Shown here: piece by piece, positions 20,523-29,895 of the stretch
Position numbering within the stretch: position 1 is the stretch's first letter
Layout: each line of letters starts with the position of its first letter
The notes under the pieces: generated by a model
What the model was told of the DNA's origin: nothing
The model's database searches: none
What the model saw: the letters and a program-made list of their open reading frames with translations, nothing else
Assembly (NCBI GenBank): GCA_963833835.1
Contig: CAWHZI010000011.1
Coordinates: forward strand, 1 to 64,000
From: Bog-532 sp963833835
GTDB taxonomy: Bacteria > Actinomycetota > Actinomycetes > Streptosporangiales > Streptosporangiaceae
Direction of reading: 5' to 3'
DNA length: 64,000 bases
Translations under genes and position numbers: made by a program

Positions 20523-21206
20523 TTAGCGACGCTGGGCGGGCCAGTCGCGCTCGCTGGGGTGGGTGCGCTGATCCTCGGCGCGTTGGCGCAGGCTGGGAGA
20601 ACGGGGCGGGTTGGGACCGGGCGGCGGAAGCGCGTTGTAGTAGCGGCGGCTGGGGCTTCTCCACAGCAGGATGATGGCGATCAGGCCAACGACCCACTCG
20701 ATCAGGCCGAACGCGCCCGACAGCCGAGTGGTCTCGCCCTGGGAGATGAGGTGGATCCCGCCCACGGTGGCGACCACGAACACGATCGTGGACAGGGTCC
20801 GGGCCCGGTGTTCGCCCCGGCGGGTGAGACGGGCCATCCACAGCCACAGCAGGGCGCCGAGGCCGCCCAGGAGGACCAGGGTGACCACGGCCGCGCCGAT
20901 CGAGGCGCTGACGTAACTCTGGCTGGCGTTCGGGTTCTGCTGCTCGATGAGCGTCCGGAGCGAGTGCAGCGTGCCCAGGCCGGCCAGCAGGCCCAGCACA
21001 GCCACGCCGGCGCCGCCGTACATGAACTTCGCCGCGCTGACGACGGTGGGCGGGATGGGCTGCCGCCCGGGGGCCGGGTAGGGGCGCGGACCGGTGGCAA
21101 CGCCGTTGCGGCCGCGCGGGCCGGTGCTGCCCGGCGCCGGTCGAGAGCCGGTCGGCGTTCCACCTGTGCTCGCGGCGCTGGTGGCTCGATTGGGCGGTGG
21201 GGTCAC
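20523..21206 (-). CDS. membrane protein with Pro-rich cytoplasmic N-terminus
   Basis: 227 residues from GTG 21206, which overlaps the kinase stop (GTGA). The first 50 residues are rich in Pro, Gly, Thr and Arg. Four hydrophobic helices follow: about residues 61-82 (GAGVAVLGLLAGLGTL), 100-125 (IGAAVVTLVLLGGLGALLWL), 138-157 and 165-186 (WVVGLIAIILLW). The tail is basic and polar. It has no enzyme motif. The overlap with the upstream kinase gene makes it a candidate partner or substrate; the kinase itself has no membrane helix. Confidence 0.8.
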   Translation of the reverse strand: MTPPPNRATSAASTGGTPTGSRPAPGSTGPRGRNGVATGPRPYPAPGRQPIPPTVVSAAKFMYGGAGVAVLGLLAGLGTLHSLRTLIEQQNPNASQSYVSASIGAAVVTLVLLGGLGALLWLWMARLTRRGEHRARTLSTIVFVVATVGGIHLISQGETTRLSGAFGLIEWVVGLIAIILLWRSPSRRYYNALPPPGPNPPRSPSLRQRAEDQRTHPSERDWPAQRR

Positions 21207-22573
21207 TGGGCCGCGGGAGTTTGTTGATCCGCCGGAGTTTTTAGAGACGCCAGAGGTTCCTGGGGCGCGGGGGTTGGTCGAGTTGCCTGGGGCGCGCGGG
21301 TTAGCTGGGGCGCCTGAGGTACGGGAGGCGGCAGAGGCCCCTGAGGTGCCTGCGGGGCCTGGGGTGGGGAGGCGCCGGGGTTACTTGGGGCGCCTGAGGC
21401 ATTTGGGGTGCCCGGGGCTCCTGAGGCGCCTGAGGTGCCGGGAGCGCCGGAGGCACCGGGAATGCCTTGGGTGGCTGGCTTGCCGGGCGTGATGAGACCG
21501 CGACGGGAGGGGGCCGGCTTGCCCTTGCTCTTGGCGGGCTGGGGGCGGGCCCATTCTGGGGGGACGATCCCGGCGGGGCCGGCCGACCGCTGGGCCGCAG
21601 GCGGCTGAGCGGCGAGCGGCCGGGACGAGCGGGCATCGGCCAGCCCGGGCGCGGGCGAGGCGGACGGCGATGGTGACGGCGCACCCAGCTGGGGCTCGGC
21701 CACCGTACCCAGCTGGGCCGGGGTCGACAGGGTGGGCCACCAGGACTCGGCGAAGTCGCCCAGGTTGCCTTCGGCCAGCGTGCGGCAGGTCTCGATGATC
21801 TGGGTGGGGTCGGGGCGCGCGGCCGGATCCTTGGCCAGGCAGTCCGCGATGAGGTCACGGATGGGACCCGTGCAGCCGGTGAGGTTGGGTTCGGCGTTGA
21901 GGACCCGGTGCATGAGGGCCGCGGGGTTGCCTTCGCCGAACGGAACCCTCCCGAGGAGGGTGAACGCCGCCACCGAACCCAGGGCGAACACGTCCACGGC
22001 TGGTGTGGCCGTCGTGCCGCGGATCTGTTCGGGCGCCATGAACTGGGGTGAGCCGACCCGGATGCCGCTGCCGGTCACGCTGGTGGCCTCGGCCGCGCGG
22101 GCGATGCCGAAGTCGATGACGCGCGGGCCGTCCGGGGCCAGCAGGACGTTGGACGGCTTGAGGTCACGGTGCACCACACCGGCCGCATGGATGGCCTGCA
22201 GGGCCTCGGCCACGCCAGCCACCAGCCGGATCACGGTCTCGGCCGGCATCGGGCCGTGGTCGGCGACGGCGCGCTGCAGCGAAGGGCCAGGGACGTAGGC
22301 GGTGATCAAAAACGGCGGGGTGGCATCAGGGTCGGCGCTGAGCAGCTCGGCCGTGTACAGGCCGCGGACCCGCTGGGCCGCGGCGATCTCCTGCCGGAAC
22401 CGGGTGCGGAAATCCGGGTCGTCGCCGAGCTCGGGCCGGACAACCTTGATCGCGACGCGGCGCCCGCCCGGCGTCGATGCCAGGTAGACGCGTCCCATCC
22501 CCCCTGCCCCGAGCCGAGCCCGCAGCCGGTAGCCGCCGATCTCAGCCGGGTCGTCACCGCTCAGAGGCTCCAT
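21203..22573 (-). CDS. serine/threonine protein kinase with Gly/Ala/Pro-rich tail
   Basis: 456 residues. Residues 1-270 are a complete Hanks-type kinase: GAGGMGRVYLA loop, Lys43 in VAIKVV, VVHRDLKPSNVLL, IDFGIA and GSPQFMAPEQI. Residues 300-456 are low-complexity, with collagen-like runs (IPGASGAPGTSGASGAPGTP) and PQAPQAPQG repeats. There is no transmembrane helix or PASTA domain, unlike PknB. Start ATG 22573. It overlaps the membrane protein gene downstream by GTGA. The kinase is probably active; its signal is unknown. Confidence 0.9.
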   Translation of the reverse strand: MEPLSGDDPAEIGGYRLRARLGAGGMGRVYLASTPGGRRVAIKVVRPELGDDPDFRTRFRQEIAAAQRVRGLYTAELLSADPDATPPFLITAYVPGPSLQRAVADHGPMPAETVIRLVAGVAEALQAIHAAGVVHRDLKPSNVLLAPDGPRVIDFGIARAAEATSVTGSGIRVGSPQFMAPEQIRGTTATPAVDVFALGSVAAFTLLGRVPFGEGNPAALMHRVLNAEPNLTGCTGPIRDLIADCLAKDPAARPDPTQIIETCRTLAEGNLGDFAESWWPTLSTPAQLGTVAEPQLGAPSPSPSASPAPGLADARSSRPLAAQPPAAQRSAGPAGIVPPEWARPQPAKSKGKPAPSRRGLITPGKPATQGIPGASGAPGTSGASGAPGTPNASGAPSNPGASPPQAPQAPQGPLPPPVPQAPQLTRAPQATRPTPAPQEPLASLKTPADQQTPAAQ

Positions 22574-22766
22574 AGCCGCCGCCAGCTCCCTCGCGCCAAC
22601 CTCTTACCTTCCACTCTGACACAAACGATTCGGTCGCTAACACCATCGGGGGCGCATCAGGCCTCATTAAGGCCACAAAAGCACCGATTCGCGCTGGTCA
22701 CGGGGTGGGCACCGAGAACAGCCGCATCGATAATGGCGGAGACGGACACGCCGAGGGAGGAGATCG

Positions 22767-23372
22767 ATGGACCAGACCGCCTGGGACGAGCGCTACGCGG
22801 GGCCCGAGCTGGTCTGGGGGGCCGGGCCAAACTGCTTCGTGGCCCAGGAACTGGCCGCCCTGCCGCCCGGGCGGGCCATCGACCTTGGTACCGGCGAGGG
22901 CCGCAACGCGATCTGGCTGGCCGAGCGTGGCTTCACGGTCACCGCGGTCGACTTCTCCCGGGTGGGCCTGGCCCGGGCGGCCGGCCTGGCCGCCGGCCGC
23001 GGGGTCAGCGTCGACTGGGTGCACGCCGACCTGCTGGACTACCGGCCGACGGCGGGCGGGTACGACCTGGTGCTGGTGGCGTACATCCAGTTGCCCGCCG
23101 ATCGGCTCACGGCGCTGGCCCGGACCGCGGCGTCGGCGCTGGCGCCGGGCGGGACGCTGCTGGCGGTGGGGCACGACCGGGACAACCTCGCCCGCGGTCA
23201 CGGCGGCCCGAAGGACGCCAGCGTGCTGTGGACCGCGGCCACGGTGACGGCCGGGCTGGCCGGCCTGACCGTGCAGCAAGCGGGGCCGGTGGCCCGCACG
23301 GTGGCTACCCCGGACGGGGAGCGGACGGCCATCGACACCCTGGTCCGCGCGATCCGGCCGACCCCCGCGTAG
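22767..23372 (+). CDS. class I SAM-dependent methyltransferase (TehB-like)
   Basis: 201 residues from ATG 22767 with gaggag upstream. Motifs: WDERYAG at the N-terminus, AIDLGTGEGRNAIWLAERGF (SAM-binding motif I), VTAVDFS (acidic motif II), WVHADLLDYRP and LAPGGTLLAVGHD. This WDERY...DLGTGEGRNA pattern is common in small TehB/thiol-methyltransferase-like proteins of actinobacteria. The substrate cannot be read from sequence. It is 10 bp ahead of the FMN reductase gene and likely co-transcribed. Confidence 0.8.
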   Translation: MDQTAWDERYAGPELVWGAGPNCFVAQELAALPPGRAIDLGTGEGRNAIWLAERGFTVTAVDFSRVGLARAAGLAAGRGVSVDWVHADLLDYRPTAGGYDLVLVAYIQLPADRLTALARTAASALAPGGTLLAVGHDRDNLARGHGGPKDASVLWTAATVTAGLAGLTVQQAGPVARTVATPDGERTAIDTLVRAIRPTPA

Positions 23373-23382
23373 CCTCTTCGGC

Positions 23383-23952
23383 ATGCTCATTCAGGTCATC
23401 TCCAGCACCACCCGGGAGGGCCGGTTCAGCGAGCGGGTCGCGACCTGGGTCGCCGGACAGCTCGCCATCCGCGACGACTTCGACGTGGAGCAGATCGACC
23501 TGCGGGAGTACCCGCTGCCGTTCTTCGACGGGGCGGCCCCGGCCCGGACCCCGCGCGAGTACGCCAGCGGTGAACTGGAGCAGCTGGGCGGCCGGCTGGA
23601 CCGGGCTGACGGGTTCATCGTGCTCACCGCCGAGTACAACCACGGCTACCCCGCTGTGCTCAAGAACGCGATGGACTGGACGTTCGTAGAGTGGCGGCGC
23701 AAGCCGATGTCGTTCGTGGGCTGGGGCCAGGTCGGCGGGGCCCGGGCCATCGAGCAGCTGCGGCAGGTCGCGGTGGAGTTCGAGATGGCGCCGCTACGGC
23801 ACGCCGTGCACATCCTGCCGGACGTCATGATCGCGGCCCGGCAGGCGGACGACCCGGGCGACGTCACGATGTTCGCGCCCCTCGAACCGCGGCTGAAGCT
23901 GCTGGCCGACGACCTTTCGTGGTGGGCCGGCGTGCTGACCGCGGCGCGCTGA
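23383..23952 (+). CDS. NADPH-dependent FMN reductase family protein
   Basis: 189 residues. Flavodoxin-like fold: the N-terminal ISSTTREGRFSERVA phosphate loop, then ADGFIVLTAEYNHGYPAVLKNAMDW, the conserved FMN-binding segment of the NADPH_red family, and FVGWGQVGGARAIEQLRQVA. It reduces flavin or quinone-like substrates with NADPH. The ATG lies 10 bp after the methyltransferase gene, with only a weak ribosome binding site. Confidence 0.85.
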   Translation: MLIQVISSTTREGRFSERVATWVAGQLAIRDDFDVEQIDLREYPLPFFDGAAPARTPREYASGELEQLGGRLDRADGFIVLTAEYNHGYPAVLKNAMDWTFVEWRRKPMSFVGWGQVGGARAIEQLRQVAVEFEMAPLRHAVHILPDVMIAARQADDPGDVTMFAPLEPRLKLLADDLSWWAGVLTAAR

Positions 23953-24160
23953 CCCAGGCGTCCCAGGCGCGCTGGCCCTCGCGGCGGGGGCGCGCTGGCC
24001 CAGGCGGCCATTGACACCGCGACCGGCGATCGGGAACAGTGGCATCCACCAGGATGACCGGATGACGGACGATCGTCCGCACCTGAGGAAGCGGCCTGGT
24101 TACGGCCGAGACGGCCGAGACGGCCGCGACGTCTGAGCGGGTCCCGCGAAGGAGCGTGCC

Positions 24161-25603
24161 ATGACTGAGTTCGAAGCTGGGCGGCCGGTGGTCCTGCGCG
24201 GCGGGACCGTGCTGCCCATGGACGCGGGCCGGTCGGTCCTGCCCGACACGGACGTGCTGGTCACCGGGGACACGATCGCGGCGGTCGGGCCGCGGCTGAG
24301 CGTGCCGGACGGCACCGCGGAGATCGACGCCTCCGGCGGGATCGTGATGCCGGGCATGATCGACACGCACCGGCACATGTGGCAGACCGCGATGCGCGGG
24401 TACGGCGCCGACTGGACGCTGACCCAGTACTTCGTCTTCTACTACCTGGAAAACGGCAAGCACTTCCGGCCCGAGGACGTGCACGCCGGCAACCGGCTGG
24501 CCGCGCTGGAGGCGATCGACGCGGGCGTCACCACCTGCGTGGACTGGTCACACGGGCTGCAGACCGTGGCCCACGCGGAAGCCGCGGTGGACGCGCTGAG
24601 GTCGGTGCCGGGCCGGTTCGTGCTGGCCTACGGCAACATCCAGCAGGGCCCGTGGGAGTGGGCGACGTCGCCGGAGTTCCGCGCGTTCGCCCAGGCCCGG
24701 CAGGACGAGCGCGACGACATGCTCGGGTTCCAGATCGCGTTCGACGTCACCGGCGACCCGGCGTTCCCGGAGAAGGCCGCGTACGAAGTGGCCCGCGAGC
24801 TGGGCATCCCGGTCACCACCCACGCCGGGGTGTGGGGCGCCACCAACGACGACGGCATCCGGCTGGCCCACGAGGCCGGATTCCTGAACGAGTCGAGCAT
24901 CTTCGTGCACGCCGCCACGCTGAGCGCAGACTCCTACCAGCGCATCGCCGCCTCGGGCGGGTCGGTGTCGGTCTCCACCGAGAGCGAGCAGAGCGCCGGC
25001 CAGGGCTACCCGCCCACCTGGACGCTGCGCGCGCACGACATCCCGGTGTCGCTGTCCATGGACACCAGCGTCTGGTGGAGTGGCGACCTGTTCTCGGCCA
25101 TGCGGACCACGCTGGGCGCCGACCGGTCGCGCGAGCACCTGGAGGCGCACACCAAGGGCGAGACGGTCACCAACAGCAGCCTGCGGGCCGACCAGGTGGT
25201 CGAATGGGCGACCAGGGGCGGGGCGAAGGCACTGGGCCGGGAGTCCTCGCTGGGCAGCCTCGAGGTGGGCAAGAAGGCCGACGTGGTGCTGCTCAAGAAC
25301 GACTTCTCGCCGGTGTCATTCCCGATCCTGTACCCGTACGGGCACGTGGCGTTCCAGGCCCAGCGGGGCGACGTGCACACGGTCATCGTCGACGGCCGGG
25401 TGGTCAAGTCCGAGGGCCGGCTGACCGGGGTGGACCTGGGCGCGGTCCGGCGCGAGGTCGACGCGACCGTGGACTACCTGCGCTCGGTGATCGGCGAGGA
25501 GGCCTGGGCTCAGGGCATGCACCCGGAAATCCCGGAGACCAAGGTCATGGACAACCCGTACACCTACACGGACTACCGCAGCGGGAGCACGCACGGGCAC
25601 TAG
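24161..25603 (+). CDS. amidohydrolase family protein (cytosine deaminase/AtzB-like)
   Basis: 480 residues with gaaggag upstream of ATG 24161. Metal ligands: DTHRHMWQ (HxH), VTTHAGVW, FVHAATLS and the Asp in SLSMDTSVWW; C-terminal LGRESSLGSLEVGKKADVVLL is typical of the superfamily. It probably deaminates or hydrolyses a heterocyclic or ureido compound; no specific substrate is implied. The gap upstream (23953-24160) carries a short tandem gagacggcc repeat (24104-24126). It lies next to the ring-cleavage locus but reads toward it. Confidence 0.85.
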   Translation: MTEFEAGRPVVLRGGTVLPMDAGRSVLPDTDVLVTGDTIAAVGPRLSVPDGTAEIDASGGIVMPGMIDTHRHMWQTAMRGYGADWTLTQYFVFYYLENGKHFRPEDVHAGNRLAALEAIDAGVTTCVDWSHGLQTVAHAEAAVDALRSVPGRFVLAYGNIQQGPWEWATSPEFRAFAQARQDERDDMLGFQIAFDVTGDPAFPEKAAYEVARELGIPVTTHAGVWGATNDDGIRLAHEAGFLNESSIFVHAATLSADSYQRIAASGGSVSVSTESEQSAGQGYPPTWTLRAHDIPVSLSMDTSVWWSGDLFSAMRTTLGADRSREHLEAHTKGETVTNSSLRADQVVEWATRGGAKALGRESSLGSLEVGKKADVVLLKNDFSPVSFPILYPYGHVAFQAQRGDVHTVIVDGRVVKSEGRLTGVDLGAVRREVDATVDYLRSVIGEEAWAQGMHPEIPETKVMDNPYTYTDYRSGSTHGH

Positions 25604-25626
25604 CTGGCGGGTCTAGCTGGCCGGAT

Positions 25627-26432
25627 CTAGCTGGCCGGGTCCGGCGGGACGTAGCGGGCGTTGCGGTCCACGGCCTGGTAGATGTCCTGGGCGATCGGGC
25701 GGCGGATCTCCTCGGCCAGCTGGCCGAGGAGGCCGGCGCAGCGGGCCAGCAGCACCACGCCGCGCAGCAGTTCCAGCGGCAGGCCGAGGTCGGCCAGGGC
25801 CGCGCCGCTGACGCCGGCCCCGTTGAGCGGCAGTTGCTTGCCGATGATCTTGGGGTGCACCCGGCCGATCGCCTCGAACAGGGCCAGGTGCGGCCCGTAC
25901 AGGCCTTCCTCGCGGGCCACGCCGATGATCCGCGGGGTGCGCGGGTCACCCTGCTTGTGCACCGGGTGGCCCAGGCCGGGCACGAACCGCCCGGCGCCTG
26001 CTGGTCGGCGACCGCTTGCTCGGCCAGCGCGTCCCAGCCCGCTTCATCGTCGGCCGCGGGCAGCGGCGCCGGCGCGGCGGCCAGCACCTGCGCCAGGAAC
26101 CGGCCGGTGTCCTCGGTGACGCCCAGGTAGCGCGAGCCGCCGCCGAGCAGGCCCGCGGCCAGCGCGCCCTGGATGGCGTCGGGCGCGCTGAGGTAGGTGA
26201 GCCGGGCCGCGATGGCGGTCGGCGTGAACCCGTGGTCGGCCAGGCCGAGCAGCACGGTCTCGAACAGCCGGGTCTGCTGCGGGGTGGGCCGCTCCAGCGT
26301 GATCAGCCAGTAGGCCAGCTCCCCGAAGCTGACCTGCCCCATCAGATCGTGGGCCAGATCCTGCCCGAGCAGCGTGATCGTCGAGCCTTCCGACGTGCCG
26401 AGAGAGGTCGGGAAGGACGGGATATCACTCAC
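25627..26432 (-). CDS. citrate synthase/citryl-CoA lyase-like protein (one frameshift)
   Basis: About 268 residues, shorter than true citrate synthase. The fold signature includes ISLLGQDL-like SGSTITLLGQ region, FGELAYWLITLERPTP, FVPGLGHPVHKQGDPRTPR (catalytic His) and AAEEIRRPIAQDIYQAVD-like end. A missing third base near 25984 (gc_) breaks the frame. Start GTG 26432 overlaps the CoA-transferase stop (GTGA). The short form matches citryl-CoA lyase-type proteins that cleave or form a citryl-, citramalyl- or related CoA ester. With the class III CoA-transferase upstream it could process a branched hydroxy-acid from ring cleavage. Confidence 0.75.
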
Positions 26433-27610
26433 TGCGCATCTCCATTTTTAATGGGGTAGCCGAGCCAGCTGCGTATCTCGTCGCCATCGGCGTTCAGGGC
26501 GGGGGGTGGGAGCTCGTGCCGGGCGGGGGTGGCGGAGAACCGGATCGGGTTGCGCACGGTGGGGATGTCGCCGGCCAGGGCGACCGGCTCGAGGCCGAGG
26601 CTTTCGGCCAGCTCGACGCCGCCCTTGACGTCGTTGATCGGCCCGCAGGCGATGCCGGCCTCGGACAGCAGGGCGAACCATTCCTGCGCGGACCGGGCCG
26701 CCAGGCGTTCCAGCAGCAGCGGCCGGAGCTCTTCCCGGTTGACGTTGCGCAGCCCGACCGAGCTGAACCGCTCGTCGTCGGCCAGCTCGGGCACGCCCAA
26801 GACCTCGGCCACCCGGCGGAACTGGCGGTCGTTACCGGCCGCGATGATCAGGTCGCCGTCGCCGGTGGCCAGCGGCTCGTACGGGAACAGGCTGAGGTGG
26901 GCGTTGCCCATCCGGTGCGGGATGACCCCGCCCGTCACGTAGGCCGACGTCTGGTTGACCATGGCCGACAGCGCGCTGGAGAGCAGGTTGGTCTCGATGT
27001 GCTGGCCCTGCCCGGTCAGGTCGCGGTGATGCAGCGCGGCCAGGATGCCGAGGGCCGAGTGCAGCCCGGTGAACACGTCGAACACCGAGATGCCGGACCG
27101 GAACGGCGGGGTGTCGGGGCCACCGGTCAGGCTCATCAGCCCGGACACGCCCTGGGCCAGGATGTCGTAACCGGGCAGGGCCGCGCCCTTGCCCGCGCCG
27201 AAACCGCTGATCGAGCAGTAGATGACGGCGGGGTTGCGGGTGGCCACGCTGTCGTAGTCCAGGCCGAAGCGCTTCAGCCCGCCGGGCTTGAAGTTCTGGA
27301 TGAAGATGTCCGCCCGGCCGGCCAGCTCATGGGCCACCGCGTTGTCGCCCTCGTCGGCCAGGTCCAGGGCGATCGACCGCTTGTTGCGATTGACCCCGAG
27401 GAAGTACGTGCCGACGTCGCCGCGCAGGGGTGGCACCCACTCCCGGGTATCGTCGCCGGACGGGCTCTCGACCTTGATGACGTCGGCGCCGAGGTCGGCC
27501 AGCATCATCGTCGCGTACGGCCCGGCCAGCACCCGGGAGAAGTCGGCGACCAGGAGGCCGGACAGTGGCCCCTTTTCCTGGGGCTCGTTGGCGTTTTCGT
27601 TGGTTGCCAC
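26429..27610 (-). CDS. CaiB/BaiF family (class III) CoA-transferase
   Basis: 393 residues. N-terminus GLLVADFSRVLAGPYATMMLADLGADVIKVE is the family signature, with the catalytic Asp region at about 175 (GISVFDVFTGLHSALGILAA). It moves CoA between carboxylic acids. It is translationally coupled to the citryl-CoA-lyase-like gene and lies 23 bp after the IclR gene on the same strand, so the order IclR - CoA-transferase - lyase forms one transcript. The substrate is probably a dicarboxylic or tricarboxylic acid from aromatic breakdown (inference). Confidence 0.88.
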   Translation of the reverse strand: MATNENANEPQEKGPLSGLLVADFSRVLAGPYATMMLADLGADVIKVESPSGDDTREWVPPLRGDVGTYFLGVNRNKRSIALDLADEGDNAVAHELAGRADIFIQNFKPGGLKRFGLDYDSVATRNPAVIYCSISGFGAGKGAALPGYDILAQGVSGLMSLTGGPDTPPFRSGISVFDVFTGLHSALGILAALHHRDLTGQGQHIETNLLSSALSAMVNQTSAYVTGGVIPHRMGNAHLSLFPYEPLATGDGDLIIAAGNDRQFRRVAEVLGVPELADDERFSSVGLRNVNREELRPLLLERLAARSAQEWFALLSEAGIACGPINDVKGGVELAESLGLEPVALAGDIPTVRNPIRFSATPARHELPPPALNADGDEIRSWLGYPIKNGDAQ

Positions 27611-27633
27611 CTGCGCGCATGCTCCTCTGACCG

Positions 27634-28515
27634 CTATACGGACACTTGTCCGCCAATCTGCCTGGCCGCCGTCGATGATGTCAAGTCGGTGCTGTCTTTA
27701 GCGGGGCCGTCTTTGGCTGGCAGTTCGGTGTGCGGGCGAGCCTGCCACAAGGCCCAGTCGGCGGACACCTCGCTGGCCGCCCGGATCAGCCGCGGCAGGT
27801 ACTCGTCGATCAGCGTGGCCCGGCTGGTCTCGGCCGCGTGCACGGTCACGTTCATGGCCGCTTGCACCTCGCCGCAGCCGTCGCGGACCGGTACGGCCAC
27901 CGAGCGGATGCCGGGCGCGAGTTCCTCGTCGGCCAGGGCCCAGCCGCGGGCCCGGACCGTGCGCAGTTCGTCCTCGAGGGCGTTGGCGTCCGGCGCCGGG
28001 ACGGGCGGCAGGCCGGAACGGCTCGGCTCGGCCAGGGTGGCGGCCAGCGCGGCGGGGTCCAGCGCGGCCAGCAGCACCTTGCCCTGGGAGGTCTGCAGGG
28101 CCGGGAACCGGGTACCGATCACCACCCGCAGCGTGATGATCTTGGGCACCGAGACGCGGGCCACGTAGACGATGTCGGACCCGTCCAGCTGGGCCATCGA
28201 GGAGGATTCACCGGTCTGCGCGACCAGCGCCTCCAGGTGCGGCTGGGCCATCTCCCACAGGCCGAGCGACCCGACGTAGGCCATGCCCAGGGTCAGGACT
28301 TTCGGGGTGAGGGTGAACCGGCCCTCGTCCAGCCGCACGAAGCCCAGTTCGGCCAGGGTGAGCAGCAGCCGCCGGGCCGTCGGGCGGGCCAGCCCGGTAC
28401 TGTCGGCGATCTCGGTCAGGCTCATCCGCGGGTGCCGGTCGTCAAAGCAGGCCAGCACGTCCAGGCCGCGCGCCAGGGCCTCGACGAAGTCCGGCCCGGT
28501 GCCGCGTCCGGCCAT
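27634..28515 (-). CDS. IclR family transcriptional regulator
   Basis: About 293 residues. Winged HTH: MSLTEIADSTGLARPTARRLLLTLAELGFV; then the effector domain with SSSMAQLDGSDIVYVARVSV and SQGKVLLAALDP, ending SVAVPVRDGCGEVQAAMNVT. This is the PcaR/PobR-like branch, common with aromatic catabolism. ATG 28515 is preferred over GTG 28521 because gggagg lies 5 bases before it. It is divergent from the dioxygenase genes over 126 bp and probably controls both directions. Confidence 0.88.
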   Translation of the reverse strand: MAGRGTGPDFVEALARGLDVLACFDDRHPRMSLTEIADSTGLARPTARRLLLTLAELGFVRLDEGRFTLTPKVLTLGMAYVGSLGLWEMAQPHLEALVAQTGESSSMAQLDGSDIVYVARVSVPKIITLRVVIGTRFPALQTSQGKVLLAALDPAALAATLAEPSRSGLPPVPAPDANALEDELRTVRARGWALADEELAPGIRSVAVPVRDGCGEVQAAMNVTVHAAETSRATLIDEYLPRLIRAASEVSADWALWQARPHTELPAKDGPAKDSTDLTSSTAARQIGGQVSV

Positions 28516-28641
28516 GCGCACCTCCCGGCAACGAGTTGTCCCGTTTCGCTATGGTCGCACAGCTAGCCGCCGTTGAACGGACAACTGTACGCTGGCCCGA
28601 TATGGCCGCCGGCCAGCACAACCGGTCAAGGGAGATGGTCC

Positions 28642-29517
28642 ATGGCGGAACTGGTCGCGATCCTGGCCACCACGCACCACCCGTTCTACTACGCCACGAG
28701 CCAGCTGCCGCCGGACCAGGCGCCGCCGTTCGCGGCCGAGTGGGTGCGCAAGGTGGAGGCCTACCGCGAGACGCTGGCCCGGGCCCGCCCGGACGTCCTG
28801 GTCATGGTCGGCTCGGACCACTTCCACCAGCTGTGGCTGGACAACATGCCGCAGTTCCTGGTGGGCAAGGCGCCGTTCTACGACGCCAACTACTACAACG
28901 AAGAGCGGGAGTTCGGGCTGCCCAAGCTGCTGCTCACCGGCCACGAGGAGTTGTCCGCCCACATCCTGCGGGCCGGGCTGGACGCGGGCTTCGACTTCGC
29001 CTTCTCCAACGAGCTGCGGGTCGACCACTCGATCACGTGCCCGATCTTCACCGTGCGGCCGCAGAATGACCTGCCGATCGTGCCGATCTACACCAACATC
29101 TTCGCGCCCCCGCTGCCCCGGCCGGAACGGTTCGTCAAGCTGGGCCAGACGCTGCGGGAGATCATCGACGCCTGGCCCAGCCAGCTGCGGGTGGCGGTCA
29201 TCGGGACCGGGCACCTGTCGCTGGAGCTGGGCGGCCCACGGCAGTTCGGCGAGCACGGGCCCGACCCGGAGTTCGACGCACGGGCGGTCGAGTGGATCGG
29301 CAACGGCGACATCGACGGCTGCCTGGCCAACGTGACCCTGGACAGCCTGCACTCCCCCGGCAACGCCACCCACGGGTTCATGGACTTCATGCTGATGATG
29401 GGGGTCGCGGGCTACAGCAAGGCCGACTACGTAGACAATCTGGACCTGTTCCACACCATGGAGGCCTACTTCACCTGGTATCCCAACGGGGCCCCGGGAG
29501 AGGCGGCGCGAGCATGA
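28642..29517 (+). CDS. extradiol ring-cleavage dioxygenase, LigB-like catalytic subunit
   Basis: 291 residues from ATG 28642 (ggagat upstream). The LigB-type Fe(II) fold shows in ILATTHHPFYYA, VLVMVGSDHFHQLW, ELRVDHSITCPIF and VAVIGTGHLSLELGG, with His ligands in the first two blocks. It overlaps the LigA-like gene by ATGA, the order B then A. This matches protocatechuate 4,5-dioxygenase-type two-subunit enzymes; the actual catechol-type substrate is not determined. Confidence 0.87.
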   Translation: MAELVAILATTHHPFYYATSQLPPDQAPPFAAEWVRKVEAYRETLARARPDVLVMVGSDHFHQLWLDNMPQFLVGKAPFYDANYYNEEREFGLPKLLLTGHEELSAHILRAGLDAGFDFAFSNELRVDHSITCPIFTVRPQNDLPIVPIYTNIFAPPLPRPERFVKLGQTLREIIDAWPSQLRVAVIGTGHLSLELGGPRQFGEHGPDPEFDARAVEWIGNGDIDGCLANVTLDSLHSPGNATHGFMDFMLMMGVAGYSKADYVDNLDLFHTMEAYFTWYPNGAPGEAARA

Positions 29518-29876
29518 GCAAGTACCTGGTGGACAAGTTCCTGTTCACGATCGACCGGGACCCGGCGCTGGTGGAGCGGTACCGGGACGACCCGGCGGGC
29601 ACGGTGACCTGGTGGGAGGGCGAGCAGGCCAACCAGATCCTCAACTGCATCGCCGGTGAGGCCACCACCTGGATGTCGTTCACCGAGGAGGAGCGGGACG
29701 CGCTGTCGGTGCAGGACCACGTGGCCCTGTTCCAGCTGGGGGCGCACCCGTTCCTGACCCTGACGCTGTGGATCGCGATGTTCGAGCGCGACTACACCGA
29801 GCCGCTCGGCATGCAGCGTGACTACGGGGTCCGGCTGTCGCACTTCAACCTGCCTTACCCGGACATCACCACCTAG
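29514..29876 (+). CDS. LigA-like small subunit of the extradiol dioxygenase
   Basis: 120 residues. DKFLFTIDRDPALVERYRDD and VALFQLGAHPFLTLTLWIAM match the alpha (LigA) subunit that caps the active site of LigAB. ATG 29514 overlaps the LigB-like stop. Ends at 29876, 19 bp before the convergent MFS gene stop. Confidence 0.85.
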   Translation: MSKYLVDKFLFTIDRDPALVERYRDDPAGTVTWWEGEQANQILNCIAGEATTWMSFTEEERDALSVQDHVALFQLGAHPFLTLTLWIAMFERDYTEPLGMQRDYGVRLSHFNLPYPDITT

Positions 29877-29895
29877 GGCGGGCGCGGCCGGGAGG

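Noticed and set aside
21203..21480. A separate collagen-like gene
   Set aside because: The repeats are in frame with the kinase and have no start or ribosome binding site of their own.
24100..24126. Tandem gagacggcc repeat as a regulatory array
   Set aside because: Only two to three copies in high-GC sequence, with no link to a promoter.
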